Source of the DNA: JAJXZP01 sp963787185
GTDB lineage: Bacteria; Spirochaetota; Spirochaetia; Treponematales; Rectinemataceae
DNA length: 64,000 nucleotides
Assembly: GCA_963787185.1 (NCBI GenBank)
Contig: CAWBCC010000014.1
Location: 558,001-622,000 of the forward strand
Direction: 5' to 3'
Shown here: positions 1-8,566 of the stretch, piece by piece
Numbering within the stretch: the stretch's first letter is position 1
How the letters are laid out: each line of letters begins with the position of its first letter
Translations under genes and position numbers: made by a program
The notes under the pieces: generated by a model
Database searches by the model: none
The model's input: the letters and a program-made list of their open reading frames with translations, nothing else
What the model was told of the DNA's origin: nothing

Positions 1-1
1 C

Positions 2-1351
2 GATCGCATGTTCGACATGGGATTCATCGACGATCTGCGCAGGCTCCTGCGCTATCTTTCACCCCCGCGGGAGAGGCAGACATTCCTCTTCTCGGCGACT
101 CTCGGTCTCCGCGTCAAGGACCTCGCCTGGGAATACATGGATACTCCCCACGAGATAGTGATCGAGCCCGAGCACATGACCGTCGATCTCGTCACCCAGG
201 AACTTTATCACGTGGGCAACCACGAGAAGTTCCGCCTCCTCCTCGGCGTCCTCGAACGGGAAAAGCCCGAGAGCTCTCTCATTTTCTGCAATCAGAAATA
301 TATGGCCGAGGAGGTCGCGCGACGGCTCCGGGTCAACGGCATAGACTGCGAGTTCATCATGGGCGATCTTCCCCAGTCCAAGCGTCTGCAGATCATCGAC
401 CGGCTCAAGGCCGGCAAGCTCGCGATACTCGTCGCCACCGACGTAGCCGCACGCGGACTCGATGTCGAAGGCCTCGACCTCGTGGTCAACTACGACCTGC
501 CCGAGGAGGCCGAATCGTATGTGCACCGCATCGGACGGACGGCGCGCGCGGGCAAGGCGGGCAAGGCGGTCAGTCTCGCCTGCGAAAAGTTCGTCTATGG
601 ACTCCCCGCGATCGAAAAGTTCATCGGCAACAAGATTCCCACGATGCCCTTCGACGAAAGTCTTCTTCTCGCCGACAAGAGCGCCGGCATACGCTTCGGG
701 CACGCCCGCGACCACGGGCGTTTCGCCCCGGCGGGACGCGGTCAGCACGACGGCCTGCGCGAGCTCAGGCGGGGCGGTCAGAGGCGCAGCGATGCGCGCC
801 GAGACGAGCGCGGCGGCGGGGTCCGGCGCGAGGATACGCGGCGCGAGGAGCCGCAGGCGGGCTCTACGCGCCGCGAGGAGCCGCGGCGCGAGGAAGCGGC
901 CGCGAGTACCGGCGCCGAGCGCCAAGCACCGCGTTCCGGCGGCCGAACTCAAAACCCCGATCGTGCAGGCTCGCGCGGCGGAGAGCGGACACGGAGGGAG
1001 GGGCGGCGCGACCAGGCCGCGCCTGCCCCGGCCGCGCGTTCCGAGCCCGCGAATCCTTACGCACTTTCCCAGGAAGAGCGCCTGAAGATGTACAAGGAAA
1101 AGTACGGCGACAAGGGACCAGTACGCCCCCGTGGCCGCGATTCCGAAGCGCCCAGAGGAACCCCCGGTATCGCCCCCGCCCCCCCCAGGCGCAACCAGAC
1201 CGCCTCTGCCCAACCCCGTTACGGCCGCGATGGGAGTGAGCCGCGCCGACAGCCGACAACCAAGGCTCCCCCGCCTCCTTCACTGAGCAAACCCGAAGGC
1301 ATCTTGGGCCGTATTCGGAATATCTTCGGCCGACGCGGGAGTCCCCGCTAG
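2..1351 (+). CDS. DEAD-box ATP-dependent RNA helicase, 3' part (5' end outside window)
   Basis: The frame is open to the window edge and begins just after the DEAD motif (Asp-Arg-Met-Phe-Asp-Met-Gly-Phe is the usual sequence following it), so the N-terminal ATPase half is missing. Visible motifs are SATL (motif III), the Rec A-like helicase C domain with VATDVAARGLD (motif V) and HRIGRTARAG (motif VI). These are typical of RhlE/RhlB/CsdA-like helicases that unwind short RNA duplexes in ribosome assembly or mRNA decay. After about residue 235 the protein becomes a long tail rich in Arg, Glu and Gly with repeated R-R-E-E-P units, as in RNA-binding tails of cold-shock helicases. The subfamily cannot be fixed without the N-terminus. 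Confidence 0.93.
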   Translation, partial: DRMFDMGFIDDLRRLLRYLSPPRERQTFLFSATLGLRVKDLAWEYMDTPHEIVIEPEHMTVDLVTQELYHVGNHEKFRLLLGVLEREKPESSLIFCNQKYMAEEVARRLRVNGIDCEFIMGDLPQSKRLQIIDRLKAGKLAILVATDVAARGLDVEGLDLVVNYDLPEEAESYVHRIGRTARAGKAGKAVSLACEKFVYGLPAIEKFIGNKIPTMPFDESLLLADKSAGIRFGHARDHGRFAPAGRGQHDGLRELRRGGQRRSDARRDERGGGVRREDTRREEPQAGSTRREEPRREEAAASTGAERQAPRSGGRTQNPDRAGSRGGERTRREGRRDQAAPAPAARSEPANPYALSQEERLKMYKEKYGDKGPVRPRGRDSEAPRGTPGIAPAPPRRNQTASAQPRYGRDGSEPRRQPTTKAPPPPSLSKPEGILGRIRNIFGRRGSPR

Positions 1352-1401
1352 GCGGCAAGGGCAAGCGCGACGAACAGGCCGTCCGAGAATGGCCGACGTC
1401 G

Positions 1402-1665
1402 TCAGAAGTCACTCTTCCGGAGAGCTTTCGCATCATCCCTGTGCTTGGCAAGTATCTCGACAAACTCATAGACGATGATGCCCGAGTCGGTGACGCGCAT
1501 GTTCACCCGAGACATGTCCACCATCGCGTTCAGAGCCTCTTCGGCCTTTTTGAAGGAGAGGCCCGTTTCGGCCACGACCTCCGTGACCGTGAGAAGCCCG
1601 CCTTGGCGATACGCCAGCCTGATGATCTGATCCTGGATCGGTACCATACGAGGCTTGGCGTTCAT
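1402..1665 (-). CDS. Small winged-helix-like protein downstream of a cupredoxin
   Basis: An 87-residue protein whose core (residues about 10-60, with I-I-R-L-A-Y, G-G-L-L-T-V-T-E-V and L-S-F-K-K-A-E-E-A-L) reads like a small winged helix or helix-turn-helix. No catalytic motif is visible. Its ATG overlaps the stop codon of the upstream cupredoxin gene by four bases (ATGA), so the two are probably translationally coupled. A regulatory role in the copper island is inference from fold and position only. It could equally be a protein-interaction module. Confidence 0.7.
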   Translation of the reverse strand: MNAKPRMVPIQDQIIRLAYRQGGLLTVTEVVAETGLSFKKAEEALNAMVDMSRVNMRVTDSGIIVYEFVEILAKHRDDAKALRKSDF

Positions 1666-2225
1666 TTTCCCACGACGACGAACTTTCCGTACATCCCCTT
1701 GGATGCGTGGTCATAGTACTGGCAGAGATAATAGTAAACCCCGGCCGCCGGAGCCTGGAAGGTGATCGATCCTTCGGGGTATCGGGCATCGTCCACATTG
1801 TTCCGGTCCCGGGGCGGAAGGATCGGGACCCCCGCGAAGCAGTCGGGCATTCCCATCATGCCGAGTATGGGACACGGCGATCCTATCGGAGTGATGGCCA
1901 CGCCGTGCTCCATATCCTGTCCGTAATCCATGTTGATGAGGGTCAGCGTGATGAGGGAACCCGAGGGAACGACGATGGTCGGATCGACAAGGCCGGCCAC
2001 CTCGAAGGTGGTATCCGGAAAGCCCGGTTGGACTGCCGCCATCGCCAGCAAGATGTGACTTCCGGTGAAGTCGACCTCATTCTTCGCCTTGTCGGCATGA
2101 GCGGTAGCCGCGCTTTGTTCGAGAAGCTGGGTCGCTTCGTGGATCGTCAGCTGCTGCCCCCCCCCTGCCACGGGTATCCGTTCATCATGCCGTAGCCGGC
2201 GATTTCGCATCTCAAATGGCAGCAC
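1662..2225 (-). CDS. Cupredoxin (type 1 copper protein), possible frameshift near the 5' end
   Basis: The C-terminal half is a cupredoxin fold of the rusticyanin/sulfocyanin kind. A His at about 107 (M-E-H-G-V) and a Cys168-x4-His173-x4-Met178 loop (in Y-L-C-Q-Y-Y-D-H-A-S-K-G-M) supply the four classic type 1 copper ligands. Such proteins carry electrons or hold copper outside the membrane. The N-terminus is odd. No signal peptide is visible, the start overlaps the divergent gene by ten bases, and a run of nine C (2157-2165) sits in the first codons. In another frame, just upstream of this run, the strand reads G-Y-G-M-M-N-G-Y-P-W, which looks more natural. The true start is therefore uncertain. 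Confidence 0.75.
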   Translation of the reverse strand: MLPFEMRNRRLRHDERIPVAGGGQQLTIHEATQLLEQSAATAHADKAKNEVDFTGSHILLAMAAVQPGFPDTTFEVAGLVDPTIVVPSGSLITLTLINMDYGQDMEHGVAITPIGSPCPILGMMGMPDCFAGVPILPPRDRNNVDDARYPEGSITFQAPAAGVYYYLCQYYDHASKGMYGKFVVVGK

Positions 2226-4042
2226 AAATGATCAAGGAAAAGATCCTATTCGTGGAGGGTATGACCTGTTCGGCCTGCGAGTCGAGGATCGAAAAGGCCC
2301 TGCGGTCTCTCGACGGCGTTCTCTACGAAAAGGCTCATCTTCGCGGAGGCCGTGTAGAAATCAGGTACGATGAGGCGCGTGTCGCGCCCGAAGCCTTCGG
2401 CGCCGCCATCGAGCGCGCAGGCTATACGGTTCGGGAGCGGAAGAGCGCCGGCACGGCGATCGCGCTCGGGATCGGCATCGTGCTGGCCGCAGGCTATATG
2501 TTCGCGAGCGCGGCCGGGCTCTTCAACGCCTTCCCCAAGTTTGAAGCTTCGCTCAGCCTCGGGATGCTTTTCATCGTCGGGCTCCTCACCTCGGTCCATT
2601 GCGCCGCGATGTGCGGCGGGATCGCCATTTCGGCGAGCCTGCCGGCGGATGCCAAACCTAGGGCAATCCCGCTTCCTCGCGGGCAAGACAGGGCCCCCGC
2701 GCGGCTTCGCCCCGGCATCCTCTACAATCTCGGACGCGTCATTTCCTATACTATCGTCGGCGCTCTCGTCGGCGGAATAGGATCGGTCTTCAGCTTCTCG
2801 CCCGTGGCGAAGGGCGCCCTGACCGCGGCCGCCGGACTCTTCATGCTCCTTCTCGGCCTCAAGATGCTGGGTCTCGTCTCGCGTCTGCCCCGGCCCTCCC
2901 GCCTCATTCCGGCCGCGGTGGGAAATGCCTTCGGCGCCGCCTCGACGGCCATCGCGAAACGCGGCCCCCTGGCCGTGGGTCTCCTGAACGGGCTCATGCC
3001 CTGCGGCCCCCTGCAGACGATGCAGCTCTACGCCCTGGGCACGGGGAGCGCGCTCGCCGGTGCCTTCTCGATATTCGTCTTCGCGGCCGGGACCGTGCCC
3101 CTCCTCCTCGCCTTCGGACTGGCGGCGACCATGCTGCCGCGGCGGTTTCTGCCCGCCATGCTCAAGGCGAGCGCAGTCCTCGTCATGGTGCTGGGAATAG
3201 CCACCTTCGCGCGGGCGGCCGCTCTGGCCGGCATCGCTCTTCCCCAGCTGCCTTCGTTCGCCTCGGCCGGCGGCACGGCGAGCGCGGGCATCGGGGCGGC
3301 CCCGCAAGACTCGGCCGCCGCGGTCCCGGGAAACCCGGTTTCCGGGAGCGCTCCCATACAAGCCGAAATCGAGAGCGGCGTGCAGACAGTCACGACGGTC
3401 TTCGGCGCCAACGACTACGCGCCCTTCGTCGTCCAGGCGGGTCTTCCTTTGAAGTGGACCATTCATATAGAAGAGAGGGACCTCACGAGCTGCAACAGCA
3501 CCCTCATCGTTCCCGGCTACGGGATTCAGAAGACACTCCAGGGAGGCGACAACCTGATCGAGTTCACGCCGAAGACCGCAGGGGTCATACCCTACAGTTG
3601 CTGGATGGGCATGATTCGCAGCAGGATCACCGTCGTCCCCGACCTAGCTTCCTACGGGCCTCCTCCCTCCGATCAGGCCGAGCAGGCCGGCGCACAGGGC
3701 GATCGCCTCTCCGGCCTGCTCGGCCGGGGCTACTCGCCCGCCGCCTTCGTGCTTCAAAAGGGCATGAAGGCAGTCATCAAGTTCCGGCCGGACGAACTCA
3801 CCTCCTGCAACAGTCGTGTGAGCTTTCCCGAGTACAATGGCACCCTCGACCTCTCGAAAGGCGAGCTCGAGACTCCGCCGATTCCGGTCGGCGGAGATTT
3901 CACCTTCAATTGCTGGATGGGCATGCTCCACGGCTACGTCAAGGCGGTCGACAGTCTGTCGAAGGTGAACCTGGCCCAGGTCAAGCGTGAAATCGGGAGC
4001 TATCGTGCCTCGGCCGGCGGCGGAAGCTGCTGCGGTGGATGA
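2216..4042 (+). CDS. HMA domain-SafE/TauE-like membrane protein-double cupredoxin fusion
   Basis: A 608-residue protein. Residues about 8-75 form a heavy-metal-associated domain with the metal-binding M-T-C-S-A-C motif. Residues about 85-345 are a multi-spanning SafE/cytochrome-biogenesis-like domain with the H-C-A-A-M-C-G-G and G-L-M-P-C-G-P-L motifs. The C-terminal part holds two tandem cupredoxin-like domains, each with L-T-S-C-N and a C-W-M-G-M copper loop (near residues 420-470 and 525-570). The protein ends in G-G-G-S-C-C-G-G. This layout is known from copper-handling SafE-family proteins. The inferred role is copper transfer across or at the membrane, in line with CsoR, CopA and CopZ downstream. 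The start at 2216 lacks a Shine-Dalgarno; 2228 is an alternative. Confidence 0.88.
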   Translation: MAAQMIKEKILFVEGMTCSACESRIEKALRSLDGVLYEKAHLRGGRVEIRYDEARVAPEAFGAAIERAGYTVRERKSAGTAIALGIGIVLAAGYMFASAAGLFNAFPKFEASLSLGMLFIVGLLTSVHCAAMCGGIAISASLPADAKPRAIPLPRGQDRAPARLRPGILYNLGRVISYTIVGALVGGIGSVFSFSPVAKGALTAAAGLFMLLLGLKMLGLVSRLPRPSRLIPAAVGNAFGAASTAIAKRGPLAVGLLNGLMPCGPLQTMQLYALGTGSALAGAFSIFVFAAGTVPLLLAFGLAATMLPRRFLPAMLKASAVLVMVLGIATFARAAALAGIALPQLPSFASAGGTASAGIGAAPQDSAAAVPGNPVSGSAPIQAEIESGVQTVTTVFGANDYAPFVVQAGLPLKWTIHIEERDLTSCNSTLIVPGYGIQKTLQGGDNLIEFTPKTAGVIPYSCWMGMIRSRITVVPDLASYGPPPSDQAEQAGAQGDRLSGLLGRGYSPAAFVLQKGMKAVIKFRPDELTSCNSRVSFPEYNGTLDLSKGELETPPIPVGGDFTFNCWMGMLHGYVKAVDSLSKVNLAQVKREIGSYRASAGGGSCCGG

Positions 4043-4152
4043 GGCCCCGAGCTGCGGCGAAGGTCGAACCCGACGGATCCGGCATCGAGATGCCTTCGCG
4101 CTACGTCGGCGAGACCCTTGACCTTTTCTTCGTGAGTTTCTATCTTGTGACT

Positions 4153-4171
4153 ACCACCCCCCAGGGGTGGT
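4153..4171. promoter_or_regulatory. CsoR-type operator (GC-rich inverted repeat)
   Basis: A perfect 8-bp inverted repeat, ACCACCCC and GGGGTGGT, separated by CCA, lies 24 bases before the csoR start codon. GC-rich palindromes with C and G runs of this shape are the usual binding sites of CsoR copper repressors. The assignment rests on symmetry and position. Confidence 0.7.
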
Positions 4172-4194
4172 GGGGTTAGCGAAGGAGCAGGATC

Positions 4195-4482
4195 ATGGAT
4201 CACGCAAGCGCCGAAAGCAAGAAGGCTCTCGGATTCCTGAAGACGGTCCGCGGACAGGTAGACGGGATCATCAGGATGGTCGAAGAGGATCGCTACTGCA
4301 TCGATGTGTCCAAGCAGATCCTGGCCTCCGTAGCTCTCCTCAAGAAAGCGAACCTCGTGATTCTAAAACAGCATATGAACACCTGCGTCAAAGACGCCAT
4401 GCAAACCGGCAACGGCTCGGCGAAAATCGACGAGATCACCCTGATCCTGGAAAAGTACGTCGGCGACATGGGGAGAGGATAG
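4195..4482 (+). CDS. csoR: CsoR-family copper-sensing transcriptional repressor
   Basis: A 95-residue all-alpha protein of the CsoR/RcnR (DUF156) family. The Cu(I)-sensing triad is intact at Cys35, His60 and Cys64 (H-M-N-T-C), the pattern that distinguishes copper sensors from nickel or formaldehyde sensors. The family binds GC-rich palindromes as a tetramer and lets go when Cu(I) binds. A matching palindrome sits just upstream at 4153-4171. A clear ribosome-binding site (GAAGGAG) precedes the ATG. The gene leads a tight cluster with copA (3-base gap) and copZ, so it most likely represses this operon and itself. Confidence 0.95.
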   Translation: MDHASAESKKALGFLKTVRGQVDGIIRMVEEDRYCIDVSKQILASVALLKKANLVILKQHMNTCVKDAMQTGNGSAKIDEITLILEKYVGDMGRG

Positions 4483-4485
4483 AAC

Positions 4486-6954
4486 ATGGTAAAGGCGGTC
4501 CAGCTCAAGATAAACGGCATGACCTGCACGGCCTGCGCTCAGGCTTCGGAGCGGGCGGTGAAGAAGCTGCCGGGCATCGCCGAGGCGGCGGTGAATTTCG
4601 CGACCGAGAAACTCAGCGTGAGGTTCGAGGACGGAGAGCTCTCGATCGACGCGATCAAAGCGGCGGTGGCCAAGGCCGGCTACGAGGCCGTCGAGGAGAA
4701 AGCCCGCAAGGAAATCACGATCCCGATCGGCGGCATGACCTGCGCCTCTTGTGTGCGGGCGGTCGAGCGCGCCGTCGGGAAAGTGGAGGGCGTGGAGTCC
4801 GTGGAAGTCAACTTCGCCACGGAGAAGGGGCTCGTCGTCTACGATCCCGCGCTCGTCCGCGTCTCGGCCATCAAGCAGGCGATCGCAAAGGCCGGCTACA
4901 CGCCCCTGGCGATCGACGCCTCCGATCGGGGGGACGCACACCGGGACGCCAAGGCCAGGGAGATTCGCATTCTCTGGACGAAGCTCGCGATATCGGCCTT
5001 CTTCTCCCTGCCGCTGCTGTATCTGGCGATGGGGGGAATGCTCGGACTGCCCCTGCCGACGGCTCTGAGCCCGATGGAGCATCCGCTGCGCTATGCCCTG
5101 GTGGAGCTCGCGCTCGTTCTGCCGGTCGTGGCCGCCGGTTACCGCTTCTACCTCGTCGGCATCCGGGCCCTCCTCCACGGCGGCCCGAACATGGACTCCC
5201 TCATCGCGATGGGAACCTCCGCCGCGATCCTGTACAGCCTTTACAGTGTTTCGCGCATCGCGGCCGGGAACGCGGCGGCCGTCGACGGACTCTATTTCGA
5301 GACGGCCGGGATCATTATCACCCTCATCCTGCTCGGCAAATCGCTCGAGGCCCGGTCCAAGGGCAAGACTTCCGAATCGATCAAGCGGCTCATGGGGTTG
5401 CAGCCCAAGACCGCCACGATCATCCACGACGGCAGGGAAATCGAGATCCCCATCGAGGAAGTCGAGAAAGGCGATCTGGTCATGGTCCGACCGGGCGCAA
5501 AGGTACCCGTCGACGGAGAAGTCGTCGAGGGTCGAAGCGCGGTCGACGAGTCCATGCTCACCGGAGAGAGCATGCCCATCGAAAAGGGACCCGGCGACGC
5601 GGTCGTCGGCGCGAGTATGAACAGTTATGGCAGCTTCACCTTCCGCGCGACGAAGGTGGGAGCGGACACCGCATTGGCCCGCATCATCAAGCTCGTGGAG
5701 GACGCCCAGGGCTCCAAGGCCCCGATCGCCCAGCTCGCAGACCGGGTCTCGGGCGTCTTCGTGCCCGTAGTGTTCGCCATCGCTCTGGCCTCGGCCGGGC
5801 TCTGGCTCCTCCTAGGACAGAGCCCGGCCTTCGCCCTCACCGTCTTCATCGCGGTGCTCACTATCGCCTGTCCCTGCGCCCTCGGGCTCGCCACGCCGAC
5901 GGCCATCATGGTCGGCACGGGCAAGGGGGCCGAGCTCGGCGTCCTCGTCAAGTCGGGCCCCGCCCTTGAGGCGCTTCAACGCGTGGACACGATCGTCTTC
6001 GACAAGACGGGGACGATTACCACAGGCAGGCCCGAGGTCACCGACGTTCTGCCATCCGATGGTTTCTCTCGCGTCGAGCTTCTTTCGTTTGCCGCTTCCG
6101 CGGAGAAGGGATCGGAGCATCCTCTCGGCGCCGCCATAGTGCGTGCCGCCGAGGAAGCCGGCGCCTCCATGGGCGCAGCCGAAGGATTCCGCGCCGCGCC
6201 CGGCCGCGGCATCGAGGCCAGAATCGACGGCAGGCGGGCGCTCGTCGGCAACGCCGCCTTCATGGCGGAAAGCGGCGTCGAGGGCGCTGCCATCGGCATC
6301 GCGGGCAATGCCGCGCAGGATCTCGCCGGCAAAGGCAAGACACTCATGTACGTCGCCGTCGACGGTCGCTTCGCGGGAATCGTCGCCGTGGCCGACGTCG
6401 TCAAGGACTCGAGCGCCCAGGCGGTCGCGAAACTTCGGCTCATGGGCATCGAGGTCGCCATGATAACGGGCGACTCGCGCGCGGCCGCCGAAACCATCGC
6501 CTCGGGCGTCGGCATCGGCCGCGTGCTCGCCGAGGTGCTCCCGCAGGACAAGGCCGCCGAGGTGAAGAAACTGCAGGCCGAGGGCAGGAAGGTGGCGATG
6601 GTCGGCGATGGGATCAACGACGCCCCGGCCCTCGCGCAGGCGGACATCGGCATCGCGATCGGCTCGGGCACCGATGTCGCCATGGAGAGCGCCGACGTGG
6701 TCCTCATGAAGAGCGACCTCCGGGACGTCGCCTCCGCGATCGGACTCTCCAAAAACGTTATGCGAAATATCAAACAGAATCTCTTTTGGGCCTTCGGCTA
6801 CAATGTGCTCGGCATCCCCATCGCCGCGGGCCTTCTCCACGCCTTCGGCGGGCCGCTCTTGAGCCCGATCATCGCGGCGGCGGCCATGTCGATGAGCTCG
6901 GTTTCCGTGTTGACGAACGCGCTTCGTCTGAAGCGCTTCAAGGCCATCGTTTGA
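4486..6954 (+). CDS. copA: Copper-exporting P1B-type ATPase
   Basis: An 822-residue P-type ATPase that pumps Cu(I) out of the cytoplasm. Two N-terminal HMA domains carry M-T-C-T-A-C and M-T-C-A-S-C. The transmembrane CPC metal site is in I-A-C-P-C-A-L-G near residue 461. The phosphorylated Asp is D506 in D-K-T-G-T, the nucleotide-domain His-Pro is in S-E-H-P-L-G near 544, and the hinge motif G-D-G-I-N-D-A-P is near 706. The C-terminal membrane pair includes M-S-M-S-S, as in Cu(I)-specific P1B-1 pumps. The start follows GGGGAGAGG. The gene lies between csoR and copZ, forming a standard copper-resistance operon. Confidence 0.97.
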   Translation: MVKAVQLKINGMTCTACAQASERAVKKLPGIAEAAVNFATEKLSVRFEDGELSIDAIKAAVAKAGYEAVEEKARKEITIPIGGMTCASCVRAVERAVGKVEGVESVEVNFATEKGLVVYDPALVRVSAIKQAIAKAGYTPLAIDASDRGDAHRDAKAREIRILWTKLAISAFFSLPLLYLAMGGMLGLPLPTALSPMEHPLRYALVELALVLPVVAAGYRFYLVGIRALLHGGPNMDSLIAMGTSAAILYSLYSVSRIAAGNAAAVDGLYFETAGIIITLILLGKSLEARSKGKTSESIKRLMGLQPKTATIIHDGREIEIPIEEVEKGDLVMVRPGAKVPVDGEVVEGRSAVDESMLTGESMPIEKGPGDAVVGASMNSYGSFTFRATKVGADTALARIIKLVEDAQGSKAPIAQLADRVSGVFVPVVFAIALASAGLWLLLGQSPAFALTVFIAVLTIACPCALGLATPTAIMVGTGKGAELGVLVKSGPALEALQRVDTIVFDKTGTITTGRPEVTDVLPSDGFSRVELLSFAASAEKGSEHPLGAAIVRAAEEAGASMGAAEGFRAAPGRGIEARIDGRRALVGNAAFMAESGVEGAAIGIAGNAAQDLAGKGKTLMYVAVDGRFAGIVAVADVVKDSSAQAVAKLRLMGIEVAMITGDSRAAAETIASGVGIGRVLAEVLPQDKAAEVKKLQAEGRKVAMVGDGINDAPALAQADIGIAIGSGTDVAMESADVVLMKSDLRDVASAIGLSKNVMRNIKQNLFWAFGYNVLGIPIAAGLLHAFGGPLLSPIIAAAAMSMSSVSVLTNALRLKRFKAIV

Positions 6955-6974
6955 TTCTTCAGTAAGGAGAAGAT

Positions 6975-7181
6975 ATGCGCAAGACTCTCTCTATCGAAGG
7001 CATGAGCTGCGATCACTGCGTGATGCACGTCAAGAACGCGCTCACCGAAGTCAAAGGCGTCGCGTCGGTCGTCGTCGACCTCGCCAAGAAAAGCGCCGTG
7101 GTGGAAGGCGGCGATCTGGATGACGCGGCCATGAAGACGGCCGTCGCCGAAGCGGGCTACGAGGTCGTCGGCATCTCCTGA
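6975..7181 (+). CDS. copZ: CopZ-type copper chaperone (HMA domain)
   Basis: A 68-residue single HMA domain with the metal motif M-S-C-D-H-C at residues 10-15. Such chaperones pick up cytoplasmic Cu(I) and hand it to the N-terminal domains of CopA. A ribosome-binding site (TAAGGAG) lies directly upstream and the gene follows copA after 20 bases, so it is the last member of the csoR-copA-copZ operon. The His in the C-x-x-C loop is a common variant of CopZ-like chaperones. Mercury binding cannot be excluded, but the copper context makes it unlikely. Confidence 0.93.
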   Translation: MRKTLSIEGMSCDHCVMHVKNALTEVKGVASVVVDLAKKSAVVEGGDLDDAAMKTAVAEAGYEVVGIS

Positions 7182-7202
7182 GGCCCGGGGCTTCCTTCGC
7201 GC

Positions 7203-8453
7203 TCAGCCTCCCCGCCGCCCGATGGCCCTAAGCCGCTCCGAAAGCGTCGGATGGGAGTAGTTCCAGAACGAATACAGGGGATGAGGCGTGAGGTTGGATG
7301 CGTTCTCGCGATTGAGCCTGAGGAGCGCGCTTCCCATGGCTTCGGCGCCGGCGGCCTCGGCGGCGAATCGGTCGGCCGCGTACTCGTGGTGTCGCGACCA
7401 GGCCGAGAAGGCAGGCGCGAGGAAAAAGGTGAGCGGCCCCGCGGCGAGGCCCATGATGAACACCAGGGCCTCCTTGGAAGCCCCAGCGAAGCCGAAGGCC
7501 GGATAGAGGGGCGTCCACACCCTGAGCAGCGAGAGGACCCAGAAGCCGACAAGGCTGAGCGCAAGGGAAAGGACCATGCCCTTGAGGACGTGCCGCTTCT
7601 TCTCGTGCCCGATCTCGTGGGCCAAAACGGCGAGAATCTCTTCCTCGCTCATCTGCGCAACGAGGGTGTCGAAAAGCACCACGCGCTTCGTGGCTCCGAT
7701 GCCCGTGAAATAGGCGTTGGAATGCTTCGAACGCTTGGAGCCGTCCATGACGTAGACCCCGCTCATCTTGAAATCAAGACGCCGCGCAAGGTCGCCGATC
7801 CCATCCGCGAGGTTACCTTCCGGAAGCGGCGAGAACTTGTTGAACAGGGGCGCGATGACCATGGGATAGAGTATCGAGATGCCCAGGTTGACGAGGCCGA
7901 GCGCGAAGTATGCCCAGAGCCACCAGAGTCGTCCCGTCGCGTCCATGAAAAGGAAGAGAAGAAGCACCAGGGGCAGACCGATGACGATCGTTATGAGCGC
8001 CGCCTTGAGCAGATCCGCGGCCCAGGTCTTGAGGCTCGTCGTGTTGAACCCGAATCGCTTTTCCAGGACGAAGGTCGAGTAGAGCGAAAACGGCAGAGAG
8101 ACCAGGCTCGCCAGGAGGGCGACCGCCCCGAGGAAGGCGGCCCCGCGCAGGTACCCGCCGCCCACGAAGCCGCCGATCCAGCCGTCGATGAAACCGAAGA
8201 AACCAGTGACCACGGCTGCGAGGGTGAGAGCGGCCATCGCCGGGCCCGACACGAAGCCCAGGCGCATACGCGCGAGCGAATACCGAGCCGACTTGCGGTG
8301 CTCTTCGATCGTCACGCTGTCGCGAAACTCGGAGGGCACGCTGTCGGCATTGCGCAGGACGCTTCGGTAGTTCAGAAGCGTAAGGAAGAGTCCCCAGGCC
8401 AGATCGGCCGCGAAGAAAACGATGTAGATTCGCAGAATACCCGACGCGCCCAT
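7203..8453 (-). CDS. M48 family membrane metalloprotease (Ste24-like)
   Basis: A 416-residue membrane protease. The zinc motif is H-E-I-G-H (His279, Glu280, His283 from the chosen start), and a later E-Y-A-A-D-R-F-A-A-E supplies the third ligand. Several transmembrane segments lie in the N-terminal half, as in CAAX/Ste24-type peptidases, which in bacteria cut misfolded or modified membrane proteins. I chose the ATG at 8453 because GAGGGGG sits six bases before it. The upstream candidates at 8474 and 8552 have no convincing ribosome-binding site, and 8552 crowds the divergent gene. A TATTAT box lies just upstream of 8474. Confidence 0.92.
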   Translation of the reverse strand: MGASGILRIYIVFFAADLAWGLFLTLLNYRSVLRNADSVPSEFRDSVTIEEHRKSARYSLARMRLGFVSGPAMAALTLAAVVTGFFGFIDGWIGGFVGGGYLRGAAFLGAVALLASLVSLPFSLYSTFVLEKRFGFNTTSLKTWAADLLKAALITIVIGLPLVLLLFLFMDATGRLWWLWAYFALGLVNLGISILYPMVIAPLFNKFSPLPEGNLADGIGDLARRLDFKMSGVYVMDGSKRSKHSNAYFTGIGATKRVVLFDTLVAQMSEEEILAVLAHEIGHEKKRHVLKGMVLSLALSLVGFWVLSLLRVWTPLYPAFGFAGASKEALVFIMGLAAGPLTFFLAPAFSAWSRHHEYAADRFAAEAAGAEAMGSALLRLNRENASNLTPHPLYSFWNYSHPTLSERLRAIGRRGG

Positions 8454-8566
8454 GGCGACCCCCTCGTAAGTCATAGCATAATAGCATGATCCGCGAGGTT
8501 TCGACGCCCAAGACTTCCGGAGCCATTCGTAAGCAGTAACCATGATTTCCATAAGGAGAGCGGGAT

